Assembly: GCA_023411395.1 (NCBI GenBank)
Contig: JAEYOV010000071.1
Location: forward strand, 124,001-188,000
DNA length: 64,000 bases
Direction: 5' to 3'
Origin: Bacillota bacterium
Lineage (GTDB): Bacteria; Bacillota; Clostridia; Christensenellales; Aristaeellaceae
Part shown: positions 33,679-42,804 of the stretch, piece after piece
Position numbering within the stretch: the first letter of the stretch is position 1
Layout of the letters: the number at the start of each line of letters is the position of its first letter
Position numbers and translations under genes: made by a program
The notes under the pieces: model-generated
Database searches by the model: none
What the model was told of the DNA's origin: nothing
Seen by the model: only the letters and a program-made list of their open reading frames with translations

Positions 33679-34686
33679 TCAATATACATTCTTCCACTCC
33701 GCGATATTTTCGGGGGTGAAGCGGAACGGATCGCCGACAATGGTGAAGGAGCCGCCGTCGCCGGCGTCGTAGATTTCCTGTACACCCAGACGCCCGGCAG
33801 CAAAGGTCTCGCCCACTGCGCCGGTAATATCGCCCTTGGCGATGGCCACAGAGGCATACGCCGCGCAATATCCCAGGTCAATGGGGTTCCACAGGTACAT
33901 GCCTTCGCAGGTGCCCTCGGAGATCGCCTCCGCCATCTCACTGGGCAGGCCAAGGCCCGTGAGCTTGATCTTGCCGGACAGGCCGTTGTCCTTGATGCAT
34001 ACCGCCGCGGCGGCAATGCCCACCGTGGTGGGGGAAATGACGCCCTTGAGGTCGGGGTAGGAGTTGATCAAGCCCTGCATCTCCTGGTAGGATTTGTCAG
34101 TAAGATCGTCGCCATACACGGTGGTTACCAGTTCGATCTTGGCGTAGGCATCCTTTTCCAATTCTTGCTTCATGTACTTGATCCAGGTATTCTGGTTGTC
34201 CATGGTCGCGCCGGCGGACAGGATGGCAATTTGACCTTCATTGCCGATCTGCGCGGCGATCTCCTCGATCTGCACGCGGCCGATGTTTTCGGCGATGGAG
34301 GGATCAATGTTCAAGTCGCGGCCCTCTGCGTTGACCTTGGAATCCCACGACACCACTTTGATGCCCTTTTCCCGTGCAGACTGCAGTACGGCCACAACAC
34401 CCGCGGCGTCGTTGGCGGAGATGGCGATGACGTCCACATCCTGCTGGATATACCCCTCGATGATCTGGATCTGCCCCTCGTTGGAGGAGTCGGCCGGGCC
34501 GTTATGGATGAACTGGAAGCCAAGCTCAGCGGATGCTTCTTCAAAGCCCCTGACAGCAGCTTCGAAGAACGGGTTGCCGGTCTGCTTGTAGACCACGCCA
34601 ATGGTGATGGCTTCCTCCGCCGCCAGGGCGGGGACAACGCTCAGGGCAAGCAACGCGGCAAGCAACAGGGATAGTAATCTACGCAT
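33679..34686 (-). CDS. CUT2 sugar ABC transporter substrate-binding protein, RhaS-like
   Basis: This 335-residue secreted binding protein has a Sec signal peptide (residues 1-23, ending ALAAE) and no lipobox. The periplasmic-binding type-1 fold is clear (TIGVVYKQTGNPFFEAAVRGF, DVIAISANDAAGV, GAVGETFAAG). The blocks VISPTTVGIAAAA, LTGLGLPSEM and MYLWNPIDLGY are those of rhamnose-type (RhaS) or AI-2-type binding proteins. It delivers its ligand to the two permeases and ATPase encoded upstream on the same strand. The start has AAGGAGGTAGG. A lipoprotein paralogue with the same blocks is encoded at 41706-42740. L-rhamnose is a guess; the specificity cannot be read directly. Confidence 0.85.
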   Translation of the reverse strand: MRRLLSLLLAALLALSVVPALAAEEAITIGVVYKQTGNPFFEAAVRGFEEASAELGFQFIHNGPADSSNEGQIQIIEGYIQQDVDVIAISANDAAGVVAVLQSAREKGIKVVSWDSKVNAEGRDLNIDPSIAENIGRVQIEEIAAQIGNEGQIAILSAGATMDNQNTWIKYMKQELEKDAYAKIELVTTVYGDDLTDKSYQEMQGLINSYPDLKGVISPTTVGIAAAAVCIKDNGLSGKIKLTGLGLPSEMAEAISEGTCEGMYLWNPIDLGYCAAYASVAIAKGDITGAVGETFAAGRLGVQEIYDAGDGGSFTIVGDPFRFTPENIAEWKNVY

Positions 34687-34717
34687 GGGACCTACCTCCT
34701 TGCATATCTCAACAGGG

Positions 34718-35740
34718 TCACTCCCTGCTGGAAACCAGGGCCGCCGCGGCGCGCTGGCGGCGGAGAAGCCCGCGCCTTTTGAACCGCATCGCGAAATCCG
34801 GGAAGAGGACGATGGCGATGAGCAGCACGCCGATGGACAAATTCAATATGAACGCGTCGTTATAGATGAGCATCAGGCCGTTTTTCAGGCAGGTCATTAA
34901 TACGAGGGCCAAAAAAATCCCCGGCACGCTGCCTTTCCCGCCGGCTGTGGATGCGCCGCCCAGCACGGCGATGGCGATAGCCTGCATCTCAAACCCCGTG
35001 GCAATGGTATATTTCACGCTGCCCGTGCGGGCGCACAGGAAGATGCCTCCCACTGCGGCCATCACGCCGTTGAGAATGAAGACAAGCATCTTGATCCTAT
35101 CCGTGGGAAGCCCGGAGTAGCGGCTGGCAGCAATGTTGGTGCCGGTGGCAAATATCCGCCGCCCGGACGCGGTGCGGTGGAGCCATATGTAAAACACAGG
35201 CAGCGCTGCCAACAGGAAAAAGAGCATAACAGGCACGCCTACCCCCAGGAAAGGAACGGAATCGTAGCCCAGGTTCCTGCTGAACCAGCCCGGGAACCCG
35301 CCCGCGGACTGATCTTTGAGGATGATGTAGGCGATACCGCGGTACAGCGTCCCGGTGGAAAGGGTGATGATCATGGGGAAGAGTTCCTTGAACCTTATAA
35401 CCAGCAGCCCGTTCACCGCGCCGCAGGCCGCGCCCACCGCCAGCATCACCGGCAGCGCCAGGGGAAAGGGCAGGCCCGCCTGGTGGCACACCGCCATCAC
35501 AGTGCTGGCCAGCGCCGCGGTGGATGCCACGGAAATATCGATATCCCCCAGTATCAGAACCAGCAGCATGCCCAGCGACATGAAGCCCACATCCACCATG
35601 TATACGCGGGTCTGGTTGAGCAGCTTTTCAAATGTATAGGCCTCGGACATTTGCCCATTGAAGAAGAAGTAGACGCAGACGGTCATGGCGGCCAGGAGCC
35701 ATTCCCGGCGCTTGAGCCAAGAGGGGATGGAGCGCGCCAT
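34718..35740 (-). CDS. CUT2 sugar ABC transporter permease (RhaQ-like)
   Basis: This 340-residue membrane protein has 8-10 hydrophobic segments. Family blocks include FMSLGMLLVLILGDIDISVAS near residue 50, GAACGAVNGLLVIRFKELFP, and FEMQAIAIAVLGGASTAGGKG near residue 250, the conserved cytoplasmic loop of RbsC-type permeases. The ATG at 35740 directly follows the stop of the other permease gene, and AGGAGGAA lies inside that gene's end, so the two are translationally coupled. The two permeases would form the heterodimeric channel, as in rhamnose RhaPQ systems. Confidence 0.88.
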   Translation of the reverse strand: MARSIPSWLKRREWLLAAMTVCVYFFFNGQMSEAYTFEKLLNQTRVYMVDVGFMSLGMLLVLILGDIDISVASTAALASTVMAVCHQAGLPFPLALPVMLAVGAACGAVNGLLVIRFKELFPMIITLSTGTLYRGIAYIILKDQSAGGFPGWFSRNLGYDSVPFLGVGVPVMLFFLLAALPVFYIWLHRTASGRRIFATGTNIAASRYSGLPTDRIKMLVFILNGVMAAVGGIFLCARTGSVKYTIATGFEMQAIAIAVLGGASTAGGKGSVPGIFLALVLMTCLKNGLMLIYNDAFILNLSIGVLLIAIVLFPDFAMRFKRRGLLRRQRAAAALVSSRE

Positions 35741-36814
35741 CTATATGTTCCTCCTTCGCAGGTTTTGGCGGTCCATTACGCGCTGCAAAAGCACATTGGA
35801 CACCACCGCCGCAAGAATCAGCGATCCCTGCATCGCCTTTTTCCAGAACTCCGAGCTGCCCGTCAGGCGCATCATGGTCAAACCGTTGTTGATGACGCCG
35901 ATGGTCAGCGCACCCAGCAGCACGCCCCAGATCTTGCCCGAGCCGCCCGTAACCGCCACGCCGCCTATCACGCAGGCTGCGATCACATACATTTCATAGC
36001 CGGCGGCCATGTCCTGTGTGATTTTGGTATCACGGGAGGCGTACAGCAGCCCCGCCAGGCCGGCCAAAGCGCCCATGATCACATGGGCCAGCACCTTGCG
36101 GCGTTTGACCGGAATGCCGCGCATGGCTGCCGCCTCCATGTTGGAGCCTACGGCATACAAATTCCTGCCGGTGCGGAAGTAAGTGATGAAAAGGAACAGG
36201 AGGAGATATACCCCCGCCAATATCCATATCTTGCTGTCTATGCCCAGGGGCTCAGCCCGGGTGAACTGATAAAACGCGTCGCTCATGTCCTTTCTGTACA
36301 CCGCCTGCCCGCCGCTGATAATATGGCTGGCACCGTAGATGATGTACTGCATGCCCAGCGTGGTAATGATGGGAAGCACGTTGCCGTAGGCGATGACCGT
36401 GCCGTTTAAAAATCCCAGCGCCGCGCCGGTGCTGATGCCTATCAGGACAAGAACCGCCAAAGGCAGGCTCTCCCGGAAGGTTGCCGCCTTTTCCACGCCG
36501 TCCATCACGACAGACGCCTCTCCCACATTCAGGAAGCCGCGCATGAGGATGCCCGTGGTCATGGCCGAAAAGGCCATGATGGCTGATATGGAGATGTCGA
36601 TGGACCCCACCAGCAGCACGCACATCATGCCCGCGGCCAGGATAGCCAGAATGGCTGTGTCCTCCAGGATGAACAACAGGTTCGATGCCGTGGCGAAGGC
36701 CGGATTGCGCAGGCTCACCGCCACGACGATGAGGAAGAGGATGAACAGCAGGCCCAGTTCCCGGTACTTGATCAGCAGCGCGTACAGCGGCAGCCTGTTT
36801 TGCCCTTTTTCCAT
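35741..36814 (-). CDS. CUT2 sugar ABC transporter permease (RhaP-like)
   Basis: This 357-residue membrane protein begins LYALLIKYRELGLLFILFLI. It shares the RbsC-type blocks CVLLVGSIDISISAIMAF and YEMYVIAACVIGGVAVTGGSG with its neighbour but is clearly divergent. The start at 36814 has GAGGAGGG upstream and lies 16 bases after the ATPase stop. The 41 extra residues of the open frame would overlap the ATPase gene and have no site. The presence of two different permeases, not one, is typical of rhamnose- and AI-2-type CUT2 systems rather than ribose RbsC homodimers. Confidence 0.87.
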   Translation of the reverse strand: MEKGQNRLPLYALLIKYRELGLLFILFLIVVAVSLRNPAFATASNLLFILEDTAILAILAAGMMCVLLVGSIDISISAIMAFSAMTTGILMRGFLNVGEASVVMDGVEKAATFRESLPLAVLVLIGISTGAALGFLNGTVIAYGNVLPIITTLGMQYIIYGASHIISGGQAVYRKDMSDAFYQFTRAEPLGIDSKIWILAGVYLLLFLFITYFRTGRNLYAVGSNMEAAAMRGIPVKRRKVLAHVIMGALAGLAGLLYASRDTKITQDMAAGYEMYVIAACVIGGVAVTGGSGKIWGVLLGALTIGVINNGLTMMRLTGSSEFWKKAMQGSLILAAVVSNVLLQRVMDRQNLRRRNI

Positions 36815-36830
36815 GCATGCCCTCCTCTTG

Positions 36831-38324
36831 TTAAGTGCCAAGGGGCATAGCGGCGGTGAGGATACCTTCCTGCGTCGCTTCCCCGCGCTCAAACTGCGCG
36901 GCAATACGCCTTTGCCGCATGACCAGGACGCTGTCACACATGTTGATAACCTCAGGCAGCTCCGAGGATACCATCAATATGCCAAAGCCCTGGGCCGCAA
37001 GGCCGCACATGATCTCATAGATGGCGGCTTTGCTCCCCACATCCACGCCTTTTGTCGGCTCATCCAGTATCAGTATCCGGGTGTTGCCAAAGAGCAGCTT
37101 GGCTGCCACCACCTTTTGCTGGTTGCCCCCGGAGAGTGATTCGGCGGTATCCCCGGCGGACCGTGCCTTGACGGCCAACAGGCGGATAAGCCGGTCCGCC
37201 TGATCATTCTCCTTCTTTTGGGACAGCAGGCCCCGGTGAACAATCCGGTCCATGGCCGGGAGGGTGATGTTCCTGCTGATGGCCCATGGCAGCAGCAGGC
37301 CATGCTTCTGCCGGTCCTCCGGCAAAAGCCCAATGCCCAGCCGCAGCGCGGCGCCGGGGCCTGGAATGGAAGCCTCTTTTCCCTGTACGAATATCTTTCC
37401 GGACGTCGGCCGCGATACGCCGCAGATGGCCTCCACCACCTCGGTCCTGCCTGCGCCTACCAGCCCGGTCAGCCCCAGTATTTCCCCGGCGTGCAGCGTG
37501 AAGGATACATCAGCAAAGTATCCGGTGCGGGTAAGGCTGCTCACGCGCAGAAGTTCCTCGCCCCGGGCCGTATGCTTCTTGGGATAAAACTGGCCAATAT
37601 CGCGCCCCACCATATGCTTAACAAGCTGTTCGGCGGAAACATCCTCCACAGGCCATGTGCCGATATACCGCCCGTCCCGCAGCACAGTCACCCGGTCGGC
37701 AAGTTTGAACATATCCTCAAACCGGTGGGATATCAGCAGCACGGAGGTGCCCTTGGCCTTCAGGTTTCTGACGATTTCGTACAGGTCCTCGCTCTCCCGC
37801 CTGGAAAGCGCGGCGGTAGGCTCATCCATGATCAGAACCTTGGCGTTTTGCGAAAGCGCCTTGGCAATCTCCACCAACTGCTGCTGGGCCACCGACAGCA
37901 CGCCCATGCGCTCCGCCGGGCTGATGTCCGAGCCCAATGAAGTCAGGAGTGCCTTGGCCATTGCGTTTGTTTTTTTCCAGCGGATATGCTTTGTGCGGGG
38001 TGATATCTGCTCGTGCCCCATGAAGATGTTCTCGGCTACCGACAGATGCGGGTAAGCGGCCAAATGCTGGTAGATGGCGGCAATGCCAAGCTGCTGCGCT
38101 ACCAGAGGGTTGTGCATCACCACCGGCTTTCCCGCCATTTTGATAACGCCGCCGTCCGGCTGGTGCACGCCTGTGAGCACCTTGATAAACGTGGATTTGC
38201 CGGCGCCGTTTTCTCCCATTAGCGCATGGATCTCCCCCGGGTAAAGGTCAAACTGCACATCGTCCAGCGCTTTGACCCCCGGAAACATTTTTGTGATGTG
38301 TGATATTTGCAGTATCGGTTCCAT
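36831..38324 (-). CDS. CUT2 sugar ABC transporter ATP-binding protein (RbsA/RhaT-like)
   Basis: This 497-residue protein has two fused ABC domains. The first has Walker A GENGAGKST (about residue 37) and Walker B VLIMDEPTAA. The second has the degenerate P-loop GLVGAGRTE usual in this family, the signature SGGNQQK near residue 400 and Walker B ILILDEPTKG. It powers import by the two permeases. The start is at 38324 with GAGGGAA upstream, and the promoter at 38368-38396 makes it the first gene of the four-gene transporter operon (ATPase, permease, permease, binding protein). Region D is therefore the only transporter here with its own ATPase. Confidence 0.92.
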   Translation of the reverse strand: MEPILQISHITKMFPGVKALDDVQFDLYPGEIHALMGENGAGKSTFIKVLTGVHQPDGGVIKMAGKPVVMHNPLVAQQLGIAAIYQHLAAYPHLSVAENIFMGHEQISPRTKHIRWKKTNAMAKALLTSLGSDISPAERMGVLSVAQQQLVEIAKALSQNAKVLIMDEPTAALSRRESEDLYEIVRNLKAKGTSVLLISHRFEDMFKLADRVTVLRDGRYIGTWPVEDVSAEQLVKHMVGRDIGQFYPKKHTARGEELLRVSSLTRTGYFADVSFTLHAGEILGLTGLVGAGRTEVVEAICGVSRPTSGKIFVQGKEASIPGPGAALRLGIGLLPEDRQKHGLLLPWAISRNITLPAMDRIVHRGLLSQKKENDQADRLIRLLAVKARSAGDTAESLSGGNQQKVVAAKLLFGNTRILILDEPTKGVDVGSKAAIYEIMCGLAAQGFGILMVSSELPEVINMCDSVLVMRQRRIAAQFERGEATQEGILTAAMPLGT

Positions 38325-38367
38325 CCAACATTTCCCTCACAAGGATAGAATAAGACCATCCTCCATG

Positions 38368-38396
38368 ATTGTAGGCTGGCAACCTGTGCCTGTAAA
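38368..38396 (-). promoter_or_regulatory. Promoter of the CUT2 transporter operon
   Basis: On the minus strand, TTTACA (38391-38396), a 17-bp spacer and TACAAT (38368-38373) form a promoter 44 bases upstream of the ATPase start. The spacer is GC-rich. Activation by the divergent response regulator is likely. Confidence 0.55.
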
Positions 38397-38447
38397 TGTT
38401 CAATTTCAATATATGGATGTATAACTTTAAACACATTGCAAATGGCC

Positions 38448-38476
38448 TGTGCAAGGTGGTAGGATCGATGTATAAT
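38448..38476 (+). promoter_or_regulatory. Promoter of the sensor kinase operon with weak -35
   Basis: TATAAT (38471-38476) has only a poor -35 match, TGTGCA (38448-38453), 17 bases upstream. This suggests an activator-dependent promoter. It overlaps the ATG at 38475, which argues for translation starting at 38511 instead. Confidence 0.45.
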
Positions 38477-38510
38477 GGTAACAACTTGGGGTGGAAGGTT
38501 TGGATTCGCA

Positions 38511-40292
38511 ATGAGACGGCTGGGTATCAAAAAGCGCCTGTTCTTTGCATATTCGCTGCTTGTGCTGGTAGCAGTCTGCCTTTTTCTTGCAGTGATATAC
38601 TCGCTTATCGCCAGCTCCAGTGCGCAGATCGAGCGCGCGAACCAGGAGGAAATCGTAGCGGGATACGTGCAGCAGGTACAGAGCGTGCTGCGGGAGATGG
38701 ATACGCTGGCCCTGCAGGTAACAGCGCGCACGCAGCTTGTCAACGATTTTATTGCGCTCCTGTCCGATGGCGACGATTCCAATTTCTACGCCAGCAATAT
38801 CATGGAATCCATCGATGCCAGCAGCCTTTTGGCCACGATCAACAGCGCCAATACGCCTGTGGCGCGTATCAGCGTATACAACTGGAGCGGCGATTACGTA
38901 AGTGCCGGAACGCTCTATGAAACGAGGGGCCAGGTGGAGGAAACGCTCCATGACAGGCAGAGCATTCTTGCGCAGCTTGACTTCGCGATGAAAAGCCCCC
39001 GGCGCATGTATGTGACGGACCTGATGAGCGATCCCTGGTCCAACAGCGCCTCCAACCGGCTGTTTTCCGTGATCCGCCCGCTAACCAACATCTCGTTCTC
39101 AGCCTTTTTCGGCCTGGTGTCGGTGCAGCAGGATGTGCGGGTGTTTGAAAAGATATTTGAGACCCGGAACGGCGCTATGACTATTTTGTTGGATTCCGCG
39201 GGTCATGCCATGCTGCCTGCGCAGCTTGACCCAGTTTATGTGGCAGCGCTTTATCAGGCGATTGCAGAAAATGGGCCGGCAGACACTGCTTCCCTGCGGA
39301 TGGATTCCGGGCACACCGTCTCCTACGGCAGCGTGGACATGACTGGCTGGCGGGTGGTTCGGGTGCAGACGGTCAGCAACATGCGGGGCATGTTTTATGT
39401 GATGCTGGGCGGGGGCATCGCGCTGTTTTCCCTGCTGGTATTGGCGGTGTACATGCTGGCCCGCACGATTGTGCGGCCCCTGGAACAGTTCAGTGCCGCC
39501 ATCGGCCGCGTGAATCTGTCCAATATGGACTGCGCCATACAAAACGGATACACGCTGCCGGAGGTTGCGGCGCTGAATCACTCATTCCGCAGCATGCTGG
39601 GCCGGCTGCGGGAGTCCATCGATCTGGAAATGAAGGCCTACCAGTATGCGCTGCAATCCCAGATGAACCCGCATTTTTTGTACAACACGCTGGCGATGGT
39701 CAGCGCAACCGCACAGGAGCAGGATGATGCGCAGGTAGTCACCATGTGCGGCAAGCTTTCGGCTATGCTTCGGTATCTTGTGAATTACGAAAGCGACAAG
39801 GTGGCGCTCACTGAGGAGATTGCCCATGTGGAAAACTACCTGGACCTGATGAAAATGCGGTATGAGGATGGCTTTTCCTATGAGATCACGCGCTGCGAGG
39901 GGATGGAGCGCATCCGTATCCCCAAGGTGATCCTGCAGCCGCTGGCGGAGAACTGCTTTCAGCATGGCTTCAAAAGCATTCGCCCGCCCTGGTTTATAAA
40001 GGTGTCGGTCATGGTAACGGAGGACCGGTGGGAGCTTTCGGTATCGGACAACGGGGGAGGCATGACCTTGGAGGAAATTGCCGCGCTCAACGCGCGCATC
40101 CATATGTGCCGGGAAAACATCGCATCGAATTATCCCATGCTTCGCCTGGGCGGAATCGGGCTGGTAAATACGATTCTGCGCCTGTCCATGATGCTGGATG
40201 GTGGCATCCTCTACAATATCGGTCAACGCCCCCAGGGTGGCACCGTCATCAAGATCGGAGGGACGCTCCATGATTCGCGTACTGATAGCTGA
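38511..40292 (+). CDS. Sensor histidine kinase (YesM/LytS-like, HisKA_7TM-independent type)
   Basis: This 593-residue membrane kinase has a transmembrane segment at residues 10-35 (FFAYSLLVLVAVCLFLAVI), about 260 extracellular residues, and a second segment near residue 305 followed by a HAMP region (RTIVRPLEQFSAAIG). The His_kinase block QMNPHFLYNTL near residue 395 holds the phosphorylated His. ATPase motifs LQPLAENCFQHGF, SDNGGGM and GGIGLVNT follow. The start at 38511 lies 12 bases after GGTGGAAGG; the earlier ATG overlaps the -10 element. The response regulator gene overlaps its end. A paralogue of the transporter's binding protein is encoded two genes on and probably presents the sugar to the extracellular domain. 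Confidence 0.88.
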   Translation: MRRLGIKKRLFFAYSLLVLVAVCLFLAVIYSLIASSSAQIERANQEEIVAGYVQQVQSVLREMDTLALQVTARTQLVNDFIALLSDGDDSNFYASNIMESIDASSLLATINSANTPVARISVYNWSGDYVSAGTLYETRGQVEETLHDRQSILAQLDFAMKSPRRMYVTDLMSDPWSNSASNRLFSVIRPLTNISFSAFFGLVSVQQDVRVFEKIFETRNGAMTILLDSAGHAMLPAQLDPVYVAALYQAIAENGPADTASLRMDSGHTVSYGSVDMTGWRVVRVQTVSNMRGMFYVMLGGGIALFSLLVLAVYMLARTIVRPLEQFSAAIGRVNLSNMDCAIQNGYTLPEVAALNHSFRSMLGRLRESIDLEMKAYQYALQSQMNPHFLYNTLAMVSATAQEQDDAQVVTMCGKLSAMLRYLVNYESDKVALTEEIAHVENYLDLMKMRYEDGFSYEITRCEGMERIRIPKVILQPLAENCFQHGFKSIRPPWFIKVSVMVTEDRWELSVSDNGGGMTLEEIAALNARIHMCRENIASNYPMLRLGGIGLVNTILRLSMMLDGGILYNIGQRPQGGTVIKIGGTLHDSRTDS

Positions 40293-41721
40293 AGATGAGC
40301 CGCCCATCCTGCGGGCGCTGTGCTCCCTGATTACCAGAACCGACCCCGCCTTCCAAATCGTCTTCGCGGCACGGGATGGCGAGCACGCGGCCCAGTGGCT
40401 GGCGGAGCATCCGGTGGACGTGGTGTTCACCGATATCCGTATGCCCGTCATGGACGGGTTTGCGCTCATGGAGCGTATCAGGAGCAGCCAACCCAATGCT
40501 TTGGCGGTGGTGATCTCAGGCTACCAGGACTTTGAATACACATCCCATGCGGTCAGGATGCAGGCATTTGACTATCTGCTCAAGCCCGTCACCCAGGATG
40601 CGCTGACCGTGCTGCTCAGCCGGCTCAAGGAGGCGCACATCCAAAAAAGGCGGGAGGCAATGCAGGCCCTTGTGTCCGCCAGGATCCAGCGCGCCGCAGC
40701 CACAGATATCCAGGGCCTTGCACCCGAGATGCCACAAAGCCTGGGCGTCCTGCTGCTGTGCGCCGGGGGGATGCCCTATTGCCAGGATACCGAGCTGTGC
40801 GCCGGCGCCCAGTTTTTCGACGGCTTCCCGATGGAGGCCTTTGTAGCCGACACATTGCGCAGGTTCACACGCTTTTCCTGGGTGTTTCTGGGGGATTCGC
40901 CGGTGGAACGGTGCGTGATTTTTGAGGTGTCCGAAGGCGATGACCCGGCGGAGCTTTCGGAATACCTTCACGAGTGTTTGCTTCCCCATGCCGGCATCCC
41001 TCTATCCTGCGCATGCCTTCCCTCTCCCGTATCCCTCTTGGAAGTATACCCGGGTCTTGTCCGGCTGCGGCAAACACTGTTTACGCAAGTTCGCATCGGG
41101 CGCAGTGCGTTTTTCCGCATGGAGGAAAACACGGATGAAAAGGACCGGGAACCGCCGGGCGGCGCTGACCTGCCCAAGCTGTTTGCGCAATGGGAGCGGG
41201 AGGATTATACCCAGAAGGAGATTCACACAGCGCTTGCAGCTCTTTGCGAGCGTCTGCCTGACGGCGAAACGCAGCATGAGCTGCGTCAGGCCATCGACGA
41301 GGCCGTGAGTACGGCGCTGACCATCGCATCGCTGAAAGAGAATATTGGCGCGCTTTTTTCGGGCGCACTCTTTGCGCACAAGGGGGAGCGGGCCAGGTTT
41401 GCGGGAGAAATCGCCGCCTATCTGCGGGAGAACTACGAAAAGCGCATAACCACGCAGACGCTGTCGGACCTGTTTGGATACGTGCCGTGCTACTTAAGCG
41501 CCATCTTCCGCCGGGAAATGGGCATGTCGCCTTCGGAGTACCTGGTACGCCTGCGGCTTTCCGAGGCCAAGCGCATGCTCCGGGAAACACCGGAAATCAA
41601 AGTGAGGACGGTGGCTGCCCAGGTGGGATTCAAGGATCAGTACCACTTTTCCAAAACATTCCGCAAGTATGAGGGCATGTGGCCCTCCAGCTATCGGAGG
41701 ATATCATGCGGCGTAGAATGA
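40270..41721 (+). CDS. Response regulator, REC plus AraC-type DNA-binding domain (YesN-like)
   Basis: This 483-residue cytoplasmic regulator has a receiver domain at residues 1-120 with acidic pocket E8-D9, phosphoacceptor D55 (VVFTDIRMPVMDG) and the conserved Lys in YLLKPVT. A linker of about 250 residues follows, and the last 100 residues form an AraC-type double helix-turn-helix (ITTQTLSDLFGYVPCYLSAI and VRTVAAQVGFKDQYHFSKTF). The start at 40270 has GGAGGG 7 bases upstream and overlaps the kinase gene by 23 bases, which indicates translational coupling. It probably activates the divergent CUT2 transporter operon and perhaps its own promoter. Confidence 0.9.
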   Translation: MIRVLIAEDEPPILRALCSLITRTDPAFQIVFAARDGEHAAQWLAEHPVDVVFTDIRMPVMDGFALMERIRSSQPNALAVVISGYQDFEYTSHAVRMQAFDYLLKPVTQDALTVLLSRLKEAHIQKRREAMQALVSARIQRAAATDIQGLAPEMPQSLGVLLLCAGGMPYCQDTELCAGAQFFDGFPMEAFVADTLRRFTRFSWVFLGDSPVERCVIFEVSEGDDPAELSEYLHECLLPHAGIPLSCACLPSPVSLLEVYPGLVRLRQTLFTQVRIGRSAFFRMEENTDEKDREPPGGADLPKLFAQWEREDYTQKEIHTALAALCERLPDGETQHELRQAIDEAVSTALTIASLKENIGALFSGALFAHKGERARFAGEIAAYLRENYEKRITTQTLSDLFGYVPCYLSAIFRREMGMSPSEYLVRLRLSEAKRMLRETPEIKVRTVAAQVGFKDQYHFSKTFRKYEGMWPSSYRRISCGVE

Positions 41722-42740
41722 TCGTATCCCTTGCGCTGGCCCTGCTTGCGCTATCGGGCTGCGCGCCCCAGCCGGCCACGACGCATATTGAGCAAAGCGC
41801 CGCCCCCGTGCCGGTGTACGCGCTGGTGCTCAAGGATACAAAGAACCAGTATATGCACAGGATGGGGGAGGGCTTTGCGGCGGCCTGTGCCGAGCTTTCG
41901 GTAACGGCGCGCATAGAGGGGCCTGCCACCTCCTCCGCCTCGGAGCAGGCGGCCATTATCGAAGCGCTGATCGCTCAGGGCGTATCGGCGATCGCTGTGG
42001 CGGCCAATGAAAAGGATGCATTGGATCCCTCGCTGGGCGCGGCGCTCCGGGCGGGCATCCAGGTGATATCCCTGGACGCGCAGGTCAATGTAAACAGCCG
42101 TAAGGTGCATATACAGCAGGCTGACCCTGAGAAAATCGGACGTGTCCTCATCCAGGCCGCCCACAAAATGATCAGCGGGCAAGGGCGGATTGCCATATTA
42201 TCCACCACAGAAGCCATGCCCAATCAGGCGGTGTGGGTGCACTGGATGCTTAAGGAGTTTGAGGAGTATCCCGAGAAATACAAGGATATGCAACTGGCTG
42301 GCATCACCTACGGCCAGGATGAATACGAGGCTTCCGCCCAGGCCACGCGGGAACTGCTTGCACGGTATCCCGATCTTTCCGTTATTATCGCACCCACCAC
42401 CGTAGGGCTGCTGGCCGCGGCGAGGGTGATTGAGCAGACGCGCTCGGACGTGCTTGTCACGGGGCTTGGCCTGCCCTCGGAAATGGAAAACTACATTTTG
42501 AAGGGTATCTGCCCATGGATGTACCTATGGAATCCCGTCGATATCGGCTACCTGTCCGCCTATGCCCTGGATGCGCTCAGAACGGGGACTATCACAGGCG
42601 CGCAGGGGGAAACATTTGCTGTGGGAAACATTGGAGAGAAGGTCATCACCCGGTCGGAGGACGGCGGGAGTGAGATTGTGCTGGGCAACCCGCTGAAATT
42701 TGATTCAGATAACATTGCGCTCTGGCTTGACACACTATGA
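41706..42740 (+). CDS. Sugar-binding lipoprotein, probable ligand-sensing partner of the two-component system
   Basis: This 344-residue lipoprotein carries a lipobox LALSGC with the lipidated Cys at residue 19. The type-1 binding fold shares the blocks IAPTTVGLLAAA, TGLGLPSEM, MYLWNPVDIGY and GAQGETFAVG with the transporter's own binding protein (33679-34686), so the two are paralogues. The start at 41706 has GGAGG upstream and overlaps the response regulator by 16 bases, so it belongs to the kinase operon rather than to the transporter. By analogy with XylFII-LytS-YesN of Clostridium beijerinckii, it likely binds the sugar at the membrane and signals to the kinase. It could instead be a second transport receptor. 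Confidence 0.8.
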   Translation: MRRRMIVSLALALLALSGCAPQPATTHIEQSAAPVPVYALVLKDTKNQYMHRMGEGFAAACAELSVTARIEGPATSSASEQAAIIEALIAQGVSAIAVAANEKDALDPSLGAALRAGIQVISLDAQVNVNSRKVHIQQADPEKIGRVLIQAAHKMISGQGRIAILSTTEAMPNQAVWVHWMLKEFEEYPEKYKDMQLAGITYGQDEYEASAQATRELLARYPDLSVIIAPTTVGLLAAARVIEQTRSDVLVTGLGLPSEMENYILKGICPWMYLWNPVDIGYLSAYALDALRTGTITGAQGETFAVGNIGEKVITRSEDGGSEIVLGNPLKFDSDNIALWLDTL

Positions 42741-42804
42741 ACCGCATGAAAGCATCCGCCGGCCGTATGCGGCAAGAAATTACCGGGAGATGAAGAAATA
42801 ACTT

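Noticed and set aside
38475..38510. Upstream ATG as start of the histidine kinase
   Set aside because: It overlaps the TATAAT element, so a transcript from that promoter would not contain it.
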